Position numbers and translations under genes: made by a program. Positions 7,388 to 16,229 of a stretch of 64,000 nt of DNA are shown here, piece by piece. Origin of the DNA: Bog-756 sp963833585. Its GTDB lineage: Bacteria; Actinomycetota; Acidimicrobiia; Acidimicrobiales; RAAP-2. The notes under the pieces were generated by a model, which saw nothing but the letters and a program-made list of their open reading frames with translations, did not search any database and was not told where the DNA came from. Position 1 is the stretch's first letter. Every line of letters starts with the position of its first letter. The DNA lies in contig CAWHYF010000005.1 of assembly GCA_963833585.1 (NCBI GenBank), positions 310,001-374,000 on the forward strand, read 5' to 3'.

Positions 7388-9292
7388 TCAGTCGGCCGTG
7401 GACCGGCGCTGCCGCCGACGGCTCCACTTGACCCCGTACATGGCGTCGTCCGCCCGGCTCAGCAGCTTGGAGGGGTCGGTGTCCGGATTGTCCACGAACA
7501 CCCCACCGACCGAGGCCACCGCGCTCAGGGTCCGACCGTCGATGCGGTACGGCCGGGCCAGGGCGGTAGAGATTCGTTCGTTGATGCGGAGCATCTCCTC
7601 TTCGCCGCTCTCGATGTCGCACACCACGACGAACTCGTCACCGCCGAGCCGGGCCACGGTGTCCGAGGGACGCACGAGGGCCGACAGCCGACGGGCCACC
7701 GCGATCAGCATGTCGTCCCCGACGTCGTGGCCCAGGCGGTCGTTGATCTCCTTGAACTCGTCGAGGTCGAGCAGGAACACCGCCACGCCCTGCTGGCCAT
7801 CACCGCGGACCTGCCGGTCCTCGCCGACGGGCTCGGACCCGACCGACCGGGCCAGAGCGTCGATGGCCTGCTGGAGGCGTTCGGCCAACAGCGTCCGATT
7901 GGCCAGTCCGGTGAGCGGGTCGTGGAGGGCCAGCTCGGCCAGGCGCTCCTCGTTGCGCTTCTGTTCGGTGACGTCGTGCATGGCTACCACCGCACCAAGC
8001 CGCCAGCCCCCCTCGTCCACCAGGGCCTGGCCGTTCACGCTGACCTTGCGGTGGTCCCCTTCCTCGGACTCCAGGACGATCTCCACATCCCGGAGCTCCT
8101 CCCCGGACATGGCCCGGATCAGCGGATCCTCCCGGGCCTCCATCGGCGAACCGTCCGCCCGGAGCAGTCCCCGGCCGTCCGGGATGCTCCCGATGGGGTC
8201 CGACTCGTCGCGCAGACCATGGAGTCGGCGGGCGGCCGGATTGAACACGGTGATGCGCCCTTCGGCGTCGCACGCCACGATTCCCTCCTCCAGGGTGTCC
8301 AAGAGGACCTGGAGGAACTGTTCCTCCTGGCGGAGCTCGGCGGCGGCGCGCCGCGCCGCGGTGATGTCGCTGAACGAGGCGATGGCCCCCGAGATCCCGT
8401 CGGCGTTCCCGGCCAGGGGCTGGATATTGAGTCGAACCCACAGGGGGGGCCGGCCGGGTCGGCGGAGTCCGAGGACCACGCCAACCGCCCGACGGCCGCT
8501 CCGGAGAGAGCTCAGGACCGGGTGGTCCGCGGCCTCGATCGAGGTTCCCGCCTCGTCCACCAGGTCCATCCCCCGGGCCTCCGCCCGGGACAGCAGCGTC
8601 TCGAGGTGCTGGCCGACGACCCGGATCCGCGGGGCCTCGAACATCACCTCCAACGCCTCGTTGACCCGCACCACGGTCCCGGTGGCGTCCACCATCATCA
8701 CGCCGTCGGCCAGCGAGTCGATGAGGGTGGCCTGCCGTCGGTCCTGTTCCCGGACCCGTTGTTCCAGCTGCTTCCGGCCCGTGATGTCCCGGATGTTGAC
8801 GACGATGCCGCCGATGGGATCGGCGAGGTGGTTGACCGCCACCACGTCGAGATCGATGACCGATCCGTCGGCCCGGACCGTCTGCACCTCCAGCGAGACG
8901 GACAGCCGGCGCCGGGCCACCAAGTCACCGAAGAGGGCCCGCACCGGCTCCACGCTCAATGAGTCGAACAGGCCGAAGGCATCCTGGCCGATGGCCTTGC
9001 TGATGTCGTACCCGAACACCCGCTCGGCCGAGGCACTCACGAACAGGAAACGACCTTCGGCGCTGACCACCGCCACCACATCGAATTGATGTTCGCTGAG
9101 CGACCGGAAGATCGGCTCCCCGGCCGGGACGGCGTGGCTGCCGTTGCGCCACGCTCCCGTGGCCAGGTGGTCGGAGGGATCGGTTCGACTGCCGGTGGCG
9201 CGACCCGGATCCCTGCCCGGGGAGCGGGGCGTGGCCCCATGCGGCTCGAACCGGGCGTCGCCGGGGACCGGCCGGCTCTCGAACTTGGTCAT
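7388..9292 (-). CDS. Diguanylate cyclase with three PAS domains
   Basis: A 634-aa soluble signalling protein. Three PAS domains run from about residue 65 to 445, each ending in the typical D-I/V-T sequence (RDITGRKQ, SDITAARR, HDVTEQKR). The GGDEF domain follows (LALHDPLTGLANR at its start). The active-site loop reads RLGGDEF and the product-inhibition site RxxD (RPSD) lies five residues before it, so an active, feedback-inhibited c-di-GMP synthase is expected. No EAL domain and no membrane segment are seen. The ATG at 9292 overlaps the acyltransferase stop by 4 bp (ATGA), which fixes the start and ties it to the PIM operon. Confidence 0.92.
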   Translation of the reverse strand: MTKFESRPVPGDARFEPHGATPRSPGRDPGRATGSRTDPSDHLATGAWRNGSHAVPAGEPIFRSLSEHQFDVVAVVSAEGRFLFVSASAERVFGYDISKAIGQDAFGLFDSLSVEPVRALFGDLVARRRLSVSLEVQTVRADGSVIDLDVVAVNHLADPIGGIVVNIRDITGRKQLEQRVREQDRRQATLIDSLADGVMMVDATGTVVRVNEALEVMFEAPRIRVVGQHLETLLSRAEARGMDLVDEAGTSIEAADHPVLSSLRSGRRAVGVVLGLRRPGRPPLWVRLNIQPLAGNADGISGAIASFSDITAARRAAAELRQEEQFLQVLLDTLEEGIVACDAEGRITVFNPAARRLHGLRDESDPIGSIPDGRGLLRADGSPMEAREDPLIRAMSGEELRDVEIVLESEEGDHRKVSVNGQALVDEGGWRLGAVVAMHDVTEQKRNEERLAELALHDPLTGLANRTLLAERLQQAIDALARSVGSEPVGEDRQVRGDGQQGVAVFLLDLDEFKEINDRLGHDVGDDMLIAVARRLSALVRPSDTVARLGGDEFVVVCDIESGEEEMLRINERISTALARPYRIDGRTLSAVASVGGVFVDNPDTDPSKLLSRADDAMYGVKWSRRRQRRSTAD

Positions 9293-10188
9293 TCCGTCGC
9301 TCCGGGTCGGTCGGCCAGCCACAGGGGCTGGAACACGTGCCACTGCTCGGGGGCCCGCCGGATCAGCCCCTCGAACCGCCCGGCGATCTCCTGGGTGAGC
9401 CGGGCCACGTCGCTCCGGAGGGAGCCCTGTCGGGTGGTGTCGAGGGGCGGTTCCACGATGGCCCGGTGGTCCCGGCCCGGTCCGCTGTAGACGGCACCGG
9501 TGACCAGACGGGCCCCGGTGCGGAGGGCCAGGGTGGCCGGGCCGGCCGGCATGGTGGTGCGCTCGCCGAAGAACTCCACCTCGATGCCGTTGCCGGCCAC
9601 ATCCCGGTCGCAGAGCAGCCCGACCAGCTTCCCGTCACGGAGGGCCGACATCACCGTGCTGCCGGACGAGGCGTCCAGGGGCAGGATGGTGAGGCCCATG
9701 GCCGCTCGCTGCTGCACGAAGAAGTCGAACAGCTCGGGCGGGTCGATCCGCTCGGCCACCGAGGTCATGGGAAGGTCCTGTGTGGCCAGAAATGCGCCGC
9801 CATACTCCCAGCTCCCAACGTGCGGCAGTGCCATGATCACGCCCCGGCCCATGGCCACGCCATCGGCCAGGTACTCGAGGCCCTGGACGAAGGTCCGCTC
9901 CTCCACCTCGACCGGGGACGTGCGACCCAACCGGGCCCCCTCCACCCAGTACCGAGCGTAGGCCCGGAACGAGCGACGTGCCCAGCGGTCCACCAGGGCC
10001 TGGTCCCCGTCCCCCGCGCCCAGCACCCGGGCCAGATTGGCAGAGACCATCCTCCGCTGCTCGGCCCGGATGGCGAACAGCAGGTCCCCCACCCGGTGGC
10101 CGACGGCGAGCGCCACCGGCTCAGGGAGCGCGGCCAAGCAGCGCGCCAACGCGGTGTAGGTGCGGAACACCACCTGTCCCTGGTCCAC
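9289..10188 (-). CDS. Lysophospholipid acyltransferase family protein, PatA-like (PIM acyltransferase)
   Basis: A 299-aa HtrB/PatA-type acyltransferase. The catalytic H-x4-acid motif appears as ALPHVGSWEYGG around residue 120, and the later ERTTMPAGPATLALRTGARLVTGAV segment is typical. Placed between pgsA and pimA, it corresponds to the mycobacterial gene that acylates phosphatidylinositol mannosides at the cytoplasmic membrane; that substrate is inferred from synteny. Its stop overlaps the next start by 4 bp. Confidence 0.85.
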   Translation of the reverse strand: MDQGQVVFRTYTALARCLAALPEPVALAVGHRVGDLLFAIRAEQRRMVSANLARVLGAGDGDQALVDRWARRSFRAYARYWVEGARLGRTSPVEVEERTFVQGLEYLADGVAMGRGVIMALPHVGSWEYGGAFLATQDLPMTSVAERIDPPELFDFFVQQRAAMGLTILPLDASSGSTVMSALRDGKLVGLLCDRDVAGNGIEVEFFGERTTMPAGPATLALRTGARLVTGAVYSGPGRDHRAIVEPPLDTTRQGSLRSDVARLTQEIAGRFEGLIRRAPEQWHVFQPLWLADRPGATE

Positions 10189-10311
10189 GAGCCCTCGTCC
10201 TCGATGGGTTGGTCGGCGGTCCGACGTCAGAGGTGGCGTCGACCGGTGCGCTGCCGGAGCCCTTGGCGGGCGTGCCGGGCGCGCCAGGTCCGACCGGATC
10301 GGCTGGCCAGT

Positions 10312-11010
10312 TCACCCTGACGACGGGCCCGCCACCGGGAGGGGGTGGTCGAGGACCTGCGGGTCGCGGCAGCGAACACCGGAGCGGCTCCGCCGCTGGC
10401 GCTGACGTCGGGGGGTCTCGAGCGCCACCGGCGCCTCGGCCAGGCGCCAGACCTTCACGAACCGGCTCAGGGCCGTGACCATGGTCAGGCCCAACATGAC
10501 CCAGAGCACCGGGACCAGGAAGGCCGGGGACAGAAAGCCGATGCCCAACAGGATCATCCGCTCGGCCCGCTCCATCAGTCCGCCCTTGGCCGAGATGCCC
10601 AGCGACTCGGCCTTGGCCCGCTGATAGGACACCAGCGAGGTGGCCCCCAGCACGGCGAAGGGCAGGAGGACCAGGTGTCCGGGGTGGGTGTCCACCAGAT
10701 ACCAGGCCACCCCGCCGAGGATGAGGGCGTCCGAGACCCGGTCGGTGACCGAGTCGAAGAAGGCCCCCCGAGTGGAGGAGGTCCCCGAGGCCTTGGCCAC
10801 CGGTCCGTCCAACAGGTCGTGGAGACCGGTCAGGATGAGCAGCGGAATGGCCAGGTGCAGATGACCGGTGGCCACGGCCACGGCCGTGGCGGTGGCCGAG
10901 ATCAACCCGGTGGCCGTCAGCAAGTCGGCGGTCACGCCTATGCGCTGCAGTTGTTGGCCGACGGGACCGGTTGTCCGGTCAACCGCTCCGCGCCATCGCC
11001 CGTCAAACAT
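10312..11010 (-). CDS. pgsA: CDP-alcohol phosphatidyltransferase (phosphatidylinositol phosphate synthase type)
   Basis: A 232-aa multi-pass enzyme that joins CDP-diacylglycerol to an inositol phosphate, the entry point to PIMs. The signature D-x2-DG-x2-A(R/K)...G-x3-D-x3-D is complete in DLLDGPVAKASGTSSTRG followed by AFFDSVTDRVSD; the usual AR is AK here. Four to six hydrophobic segments are evident. GGAGG precedes the ATG at 11010. Gene order (thrS, HIT, pgsA, acyltransferase, pimA) supports the inositol specificity. Confidence 0.9.
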   Translation of the reverse strand: MFDGRWRGAVDRTTGPVGQQLQRIGVTADLLTATGLISATATAVAVATGHLHLAIPLLILTGLHDLLDGPVAKASGTSSTRGAFFDSVTDRVSDALILGGVAWYLVDTHPGHLVLLPFAVLGATSLVSYQRAKAESLGISAKGGLMERAERMILLGIGFLSPAFLVPVLWVMLGLTMVTALSRFVKVWRLAEAPVALETPRRQRQRRSRSGVRCRDPQVLDHPLPVAGPSSG

Positions 11011-11108
11011 ACCGATCCTCCAGAAGGGTCTGCCCCAACCCTACCAGCTGCTAGCTGGAGTGAGCAGTACGACCGGGTGGACCCCCGGTCGCCTCGGAGG
11101 GGTCGGGG

Positions 11109-11561
11109 TCAGAGCGCCAGAGGCCTGATCGGGGCCATGACCAGCTCCGGGTCGGACTTCCAGTCCACCCCGGCCACGTCGATGTACAGCTCGATCTCAT
11201 TGCCGTCCGGATCCAGGATGTAGACGCTGTGGGTCACCGTGTGGTCGCTGGCGCCCATGATGGGCACCTCGGCCTCGTTCAGCCTGGCCACGGCCTCCCG
11301 GAGTTCGTCGTCGGTGTCGCCGACCTTGAGGCCGAAGTGGTACAGGCCGAGGTGGCGCCCCGCCGGCTGCCGAGCGGCATCCTCGCCCACTTCGATCAGC
11401 AGCAGCTCATGATGGGTGCGCCCGGAGGAGAACGCCGCCACCGGGATCCCGGCCGTGACGGGGACGGCCACCTCCCAGCCGAGGACGTCCCGGTAGAACG
11501 CCGCCGACCGCCGTACGTCCCTCACGTACAGCACCAGATGCCCGAGCTCCTTGACCTCCAT
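11109..11561 (-). CDS. VOC family (glyoxalase/extradiol dioxygenase fold) protein
   Basis: A 150-aa single VOC module: LGHLVLYVRDVRRSAAFYRDVLGW, YHFGLKVGD and YILDPDGNEIELY. The His and Glu residues at the usual metal positions are present (GHL, YHFG, EIELY), so a metal-dependent dioxygenase, isomerase or resistance role is possible. The substrate cannot be read from sequence. It lies between the HIT gene and pgsA, where Mycobacterium has no gene, so it looks like an insertion into the conserved block. Start at 11561 (ATG); an ATG at 11570 is an alternative. Confidence 0.8.
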   Translation of the reverse strand: MEVKELGHLVLYVRDVRRSAAFYRDVLGWEVAVPVTAGIPVAAFSSGRTHHELLLIEVGEDAARQPAGRHLGLYHFGLKVGDTDDELREAVARLNEAEVPIMGASDHTVTHSVYILDPDGNEIELYIDVAGVDWKSDPELVMAPIRPLAL

Positions 11562-11675
11562 CGCCACCATCCCCTTCGCTGTGGACGTCTTCCGGCAACG
11601 CCGTTCCACCCGGTCCGATTCCGGGCCCGGCGCCGATTGTAGGTTGCGGCGATTCCGGGGCGGGTGGGAGGGAGG

Positions 11676-12260
11676 TCAGTCCGGCCAGGCGCGGTGCAGG
11701 CGCGTCCAGGTCACGGCCAGCGTCTCGGGGAGCACCCGGGTACCGGCCACCGCAGTCATGAAATTGGTGTCCCCCACCCATCGGGGCACGGCGTGCAGGT
11801 GGAGGTGCCTGGGGATGCCCGCACCGGCCGCCCGACCCAGATTGGCCCCCAGGTTGATCCCCTCGGGCTCGAGCGCCGACTCCAAGGCCGACACGCCCTG
11901 GCGCAGGGCGGCCCAGAGGTCGGCGCCTTCCTGGTCGGTGAGCTCGCCGATCGACCCGACGTGGCGGATGGGCAGCACCATCAGGTGGCCGCTGGCGTAG
12001 GGGTAGGCGTTGAGCACGGCGTAGGTGGTCTCCCCCACCCACAGCACTCCGTTGTCGGCCGACGGGGGACCGCTGGCCGCGATCCGGCAGAACACGCAAC
12101 GGGCCGGGTCGTCACCTTCGGGCAGGACCTCGGTTCCCGTGTCGATCGTGGCGACATCGGGTGCGGATCCCGGTCCCGACTCGCTGTCGGCGGGGCCTCC
12201 CGCCCCGGCTCCGGTGACGTACTCGCCACGCCACCCGGCCCAGAGGCGGTCGAGGCTCAC
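11676..12260 (-). CDS. HIT family hydrolase/phosphorylase (AP4A phosphorylase type)
   Basis: A 194-aa histidine-triad protein with the triad RHLHLHAVPRW, an upstream zinc-type CVFCRI pair and SGHLMVLPIRHVGSIGEL. It corresponds by position and length to the mycobacterial AP4A phosphorylase beside thrS, so it probably breaks down diadenosine tetraphosphate, a by-product of aminoacyl-tRNA synthetases. The N-terminal 50 residues are low complexity. It starts with GTG, which overlaps the thrS stop (GTGA). Confidence 0.9.
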   Translation of the reverse strand: MSLDRLWAGWRGEYVTGAGAGGPADSESGPGSAPDVATIDTGTEVLPEGDDPARCVFCRIAASGPPSADNGVLWVGETTYAVLNAYPYASGHLMVLPIRHVGSIGELTDQEGADLWAALRQGVSALESALEPEGINLGANLGRAAGAGIPRHLHLHAVPRWVGDTNFMTAVAGTRVLPETLAVTWTRLHRAWPD

Positions 12261-14245
12261 CGTGTCGCTTCGGGGAGCCGGCGCTCGGCGATCTCGGCCT
12301 CGAGCAGCTCGGTGAAGTCGGTGACCGGTACGCCGCGCTCCGGGCGGTCACTGCCGCGTCGGTTGACCCCAACCGTTCCGGCCGACACGTCCTCGTCCCC
12401 CACCACCAGGATGTAGGGGAGCTTGAGCAGCTTGGCCCGCCGGATGCGCGGGTTCAACGGCTCGTCGGCCGGGTCCGCCGTGACCCGGACCCCGACCGCC
12501 CGGAGGCGGTCGGCCACCTTGTGGGCGTAGGTCTCGTGGTCGCCTCGCACGGCCAGCACACGCACCTGTTCCGGGCTGAGCCAGGTGGGGAGGGCCCCGG
12601 CGTAGTGCTCGAGCAGGATGGCGAAGAAGCGCTCCACCGAACCGAACAGCGCCCGGTGGATCATGATGGGTCGATGGCGACCGTTGTCGGCTCCGATGTA
12701 CTCGAGGTCGAACCGCTGCGGCAGCATGAAGTCCAGCTGGATGGTGGAGATCTGGTGGGTCCTCCCGATGGCGTCCTTGGCCTGCACCGAGATCTTGGGA
12801 CCGTAGAAGGCCCCCCCTCCCTCGTCGAGGACCAGGTCGAGGTCCATGGCCAGGGCGGTGGTGCGGAGCGTCTCGGTGGCCTCCTGCCACTCCTCGTCGG
12901 TGCCCAAGGCCTTGCCCTCGGGCCGGGTGGACAGCTCGAGGAAGAAGTCCTCGAGTCCGTAGTCTCGGAGGAGGGAGAGGACGAAGTTCAGGGTCGTGTG
13001 CAGCTCGCTGGCCATCTGCTCACGGGTGCAGAAGATGTGGGCGTCGTCCTGGGTGAAGCCCCGGGCCCGGGTGAGACCGTGGACCACACCGGACTTCTCG
13101 TACCGGTAGACCGTCCCGAACTCGAACAGCCGGATGGGGAACTCGCGGTAGGAGCGCTGTCGACTCTTGACGATGAGGATGTGGAACGGGCAGTTCATCG
13201 GCTTCAGGTAGTAGTGCTGCCCGCCGTCGAGCTCCATCGGCGGATACATGCTCTCGGCGAACCAGTCGAGGTGACCTGAGGTCTCGAACAGCTCGGCCTT
13301 GGTGATGTGGGGGGTGGAGACGAACTCGTACCCGGCGGCCAGGTGCCGCTGCTGTGAGTACTCCTCCATGAGCCGCCGGACGGTGCCCCCCTTCGGATGG
13401 AAGACGGCCAGCCCCGGTCCGATCTCCTCGGGGAACGAGAACAGGTCGAGCTCGGCCCCGAGCTTGCGGTGGTCCCGGCGCTCGGCCTCGGCCAGGCGGT
13501 GGAGGTGGTCGGCCAGTGCCTGCTCCGACTCCCAGGCCGTTCCGTAGATCCGTTGGAGCTGCTGCCGCTTCTCGTCTCCGCGCCAGTACGCCCCCGCCAC
13601 GCGCATCAGGGCGAAGTGGCCCAGCCGGCTGGTGGAGGGGACGTGGGGTCCCCGGCACAGGTCGGTGAAGGCGGGTGAGTTCCAGTAGGTGGAGACCTCC
13701 GCCGCCCCTCCTCGGTCCGCGGCTGCGTCGATCTCGTTGTGGCCGGCGCCCACGGCTTCGATGATCTCCCGCTTGAACGGCTGGTCCGCGAACAGGGCCA
13801 GGCCCTCGTCGATGGTGTGTTGGTGGCGGACGAACGGCTGGTCCTCGGCCATGATCTCCCGCATGGAGGCCGCGATGCGTTCGAGGTCCTCGTCGCTGAA
13901 GTGGGCTCCTCCCGGCAGCTCGAAGTCGTAGTAGAAACCGTCCTCGATCACCGGGCCGATGGCGAAGTGGGCTCCGGGCCACAGACGCAGGACCGCCTGG
14001 GCCAGGACGTGGGCGGTCGAGTGGCGGAGCACCGAACGACCCCCCTCGGACTCGGCGGTCAGGATGGTGACCTGGGCACCGTCGCGCAGTGGTGTGTCGA
14101 GGTCGACCTCGTCCCCGTCGAAGGCGGCCGCCACGGCCGCTCTGGCCAGTCGGGGCCCGATCGAGCTCGCGAACTCATAGGCAGTGGTGCCGGCGTCGAA
14201 CTCCTTGGTCGAACCATCGGGAAGTCGGACGGTGACGGCTGCCAT
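12257..14245 (-). CDS. thrS: Threonyl-tRNA synthetase
   Basis: A 662-aa class II synthetase that charges tRNA-Thr. Domains in order: TGS (VRLPDGSTKEFDAG), the editing domain (STAHVLAQAVLRLWPGA and ISEG-like regions; SPAFTDLCRGPHVPST carries the zinc-type residues of the second additional domain), the catalytic core with MNCPFH, TRARGFTQDDAHIF and HRALFGSVERF, and the anticodon-binding domain. The ATG at 14245 has AAGAGAGG upstream and gives the normal length. No T-box leader is visible in the 55 bp before it. Confidence 0.97.
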   Translation of the reverse strand: MAAVTVRLPDGSTKEFDAGTTAYEFASSIGPRLARAAVAAAFDGDEVDLDTPLRDGAQVTILTAESEGGRSVLRHSTAHVLAQAVLRLWPGAHFAIGPVIEDGFYYDFELPGGAHFSDEDLERIAASMREIMAEDQPFVRHQHTIDEGLALFADQPFKREIIEAVGAGHNEIDAAADRGGAAEVSTYWNSPAFTDLCRGPHVPSTSRLGHFALMRVAGAYWRGDEKRQQLQRIYGTAWESEQALADHLHRLAEAERRDHRKLGAELDLFSFPEEIGPGLAVFHPKGGTVRRLMEEYSQQRHLAAGYEFVSTPHITKAELFETSGHLDWFAESMYPPMELDGGQHYYLKPMNCPFHILIVKSRQRSYREFPIRLFEFGTVYRYEKSGVVHGLTRARGFTQDDAHIFCTREQMASELHTTLNFVLSLLRDYGLEDFFLELSTRPEGKALGTDEEWQEATETLRTTALAMDLDLVLDEGGGAFYGPKISVQAKDAIGRTHQISTIQLDFMLPQRFDLEYIGADNGRHRPIMIHRALFGSVERFFAILLEHYAGALPTWLSPEQVRVLAVRGDHETYAHKVADRLRAVGVRVTADPADEPLNPRIRRAKLLKLPYILVVGDEDVSAGTVGVNRRGSDRPERGVPVTDFTELLEAEIAERRLPEATR

Positions 14246-14300
14246 GGGTGTGCCTCTCTTGCTCGTAGGCGCCGGTTGGTCGCCCGGGATCGGACCGGGT

Positions 14301-15473
14301 CTACAGGGTAACGCCGAGTAGCGCCGCCCCCGTGGCCACCGGGCGGCCCGAGGCGGCCTCGGCATCCAACGAGGCCAGGGCGGCCGGTGTGTCGAGATCC
14401 TCGTCGAGATGGGCGCGGACCAGGGCCAGGCCGGGGTCGACGGCGCCCTCGCCACCCGGCACCGGCGGCACCGGCGGAGCCGCCCCCGACCCAGCCCGCC
14501 AGGCGGCGAGTCGGGCGGCGGCCCGGGGCAGGTCCTCCTCCGTCCACTCCCAGTCCCGTCGGTAGTGGTGGCCGAGCAGGGCCAGACGGATGGCGACAGG
14601 TTCCCACTCCTTGACCAGGTCGCCCACGAAGACCAGGTTGCCGAGGGACTTGGACATCTTGGTACCGTCCAGTCCGACCAGGCCGACGTGGAGCCAGTGT
14701 CGGACGAACGGACGGCCGGTCACCGACTCGGATTGGGCCGTCTCGCACTCGTGATGGGGGAAGACCAGGTCCCGCCCGCCGCCGTGGACGTCGATGGTCT
14801 CCCCCAGTTCGCGCAGGGCCAGCGCCGAGCACTCGATGTGCCAGCCCGGCCGGCCGGGTCCCCACCGGGACTCCCACGACGGCTCGTCGGACAACGACGG
14901 CTGCCAGAGCACGAAGTCCAACGGGTGTCGCTTGTTGGGGTCGTCGGGATTGCCCCCTTGCTCGGCCGCCATGGCCAGCATGGTCGGCCGATCGAAGTGG
15001 CTGAGCGCCCCGAACCGGTCGAACGTGCTCACGTCGAAGTACACCGCCCCGCCGGCCTGGTAGGCGTGGCCCGAGTCGAGGACCGAGCCGATGAGGGTGA
15101 GGATCTCGGAAATGGCCGAGGTGGCTCGGGGCTCGGACCATGCCGGGATGAGGCCGAGGGCGGCCATGTCGGCGTCGAAGCGGGCGATCTCCTCGGCGGC
15201 CAGGTCGAGGTAGTGGACCCCCAGCTCGCGAGCCTTGCGCAGGATGTCGTCGTCGACGTCGGTGACGTTGCGGACGCACCGGGTCTCGTGGCCCAGGTCC
15301 CGGAGTCGACGCTGCAGGATGTCGAAGGTCAGGTAGACCTGGGCATGGCCGAGATGCGCCGAGTCGTAGGGGGTGATGCCGCAGGAGTACAACGTGACCA
15401 CGGGTCCCGGCTCGAGCGGCGACACGGCGCGCCGCGCCGTGTCGAAGAGCTGCACTCCTGGTCCCCCGTCCAC
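14301..15473 (-). CDS. mshC: L-cysteine:1D-myo-inosityl 2-amino-2-deoxy-alpha-D-glucopyranoside ligase MshC
   Basis: Mycothiol biosynthesis enzyme that adds cysteine to GlcN-inositol using ATP. It is related to cysteinyl-tRNA synthetase but shorter; the 390-aa length matches MshC. The sequence LYSCGITPYDSAHLGHA is the MshC form of the HIGH region (CysRS has GPTVYD), and KMSKSLGN is present. Zinc ligands are provided by C31 and the HIECSAL and FPHHECE motifs. Start is GTG at 15473. Its presence is good evidence for a mycothiol-using actinobacterium. Confidence 0.9.
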   Translation of the reverse strand: MDGGPGVQLFDTARRAVSPLEPGPVVTLYSCGITPYDSAHLGHAQVYLTFDILQRRLRDLGHETRCVRNVTDVDDDILRKARELGVHYLDLAAEEIARFDADMAALGLIPAWSEPRATSAISEILTLIGSVLDSGHAYQAGGAVYFDVSTFDRFGALSHFDRPTMLAMAAEQGGNPDDPNKRHPLDFVLWQPSLSDEPSWESRWGPGRPGWHIECSALALRELGETIDVHGGGRDLVFPHHECETAQSESVTGRPFVRHWLHVGLVGLDGTKMSKSLGNLVFVGDLVKEWEPVAIRLALLGHHYRRDWEWTEEDLPRAAARLAAWRAGSGAAPPVPPVPGGEGAVDPGLALVRAHLDEDLDTPAALASLDAEAASGRPVATGAALLGVTL

Positions 15474-15493
15474 CCGGTCAGCCTCGCATCATC

Positions 15494-16153
15494 TCAGCGG
15501 CCGGGGTAGCCGGTCAGCTGCACGGCGGCGTGCACCTTGTGACGGATGTTGATGGTGATGAGCACGGCGGTGAACGCCTCGATGGGGGCGGCCTGGGCCA
15601 GGCTGCCGGCATCCACTCCCCGGAGCCCCTCGACCCCGTCGACCAGGGACAGTGTGGCTTCGGTGGCTTCGGGGTGGTCGGAGCAGACCATGACGTCGCC
15701 GACCAGGGCGGTGCTCAGCGTCTCCATCTCTGAAGCCGGCAGGTGGTGGAACGAGGCCGACACCAGCGATCCGGGCAGGGCGGCCTGGACGGCGGCGGCT
15801 ACCGATCCCCTCGGCGGCACCAGGGCGAGGAATTCCCGCCCCTGCTTGGCCAGGGCATTGGCCATCGACACCACCACCTTGCCGTCCAACGCCGCGGCCA
15901 GCGGGCGGATGGTCGCCACCGCGCTCTCCCACGGGGTGGCCACCACCACCAGGTCGGCGGCGGCCGCGTCCTGGTTGGATGCGCCGGTGACGGCGAGGGC
16001 CCGGTCGGGCCATCGCTCCACCAGACCGCGGGCGATGGAGTCGGCCCGCTCGGCGTCCCGGGAGCCCATCACCACCTGGTCCCCGGCGGCCGCCAGGCGG
16101 ACGGCCAGACCTCGGCCGGCGGGCCCGGTGCCACCCAGAATTCCGATTCGCAT
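15494..16153 (-). CDS. npdG: NADPH-dependent F420 reductase
   Basis: A 219-aa protein with the NAD(P)-binding loop MRIGILGGTGPAGRGLAVRL and the family features VVVATPWESAV, VVSMANAL, SASFHHLPA and the C-terminal INIRHKVHAAVQLTGY. Such enzymes move hydride between NADPH and coenzyme F420, so the host probably makes F420. GGAAGGG precedes the ATG at 16153. It is divergent from fabI, with 76 bp between them. Confidence 0.85.
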   Translation of the reverse strand: MRIGILGGTGPAGRGLAVRLAAAGDQVVMGSRDAERADSIARGLVERWPDRALAVTGASNQDAAAADLVVVATPWESAVATIRPLAAALDGKVVVSMANALAKQGREFLALVPPRGSVAAAVQAALPGSLVSASFHHLPASEMETLSTALVGDVMVCSDHPEATEATLSLVDGVEGLRGVDAGSLAQAAPIEAFTAVLITINIRHKVHAAVQLTGYPGR

Positions 16154-16229
16154 GACGCTACCCTTCCATACCGCGTTCCACCGCCCCTTCCCCGGCCGCA
16201 CCGCAGCATGACGATAACCTGACTCGCTG

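Noticed and set aside
14246..14300. T-box leader for thrS
   Set aside because: The gap to mshC is only 55 bp and lacks the T-box sequence and specifier stem.
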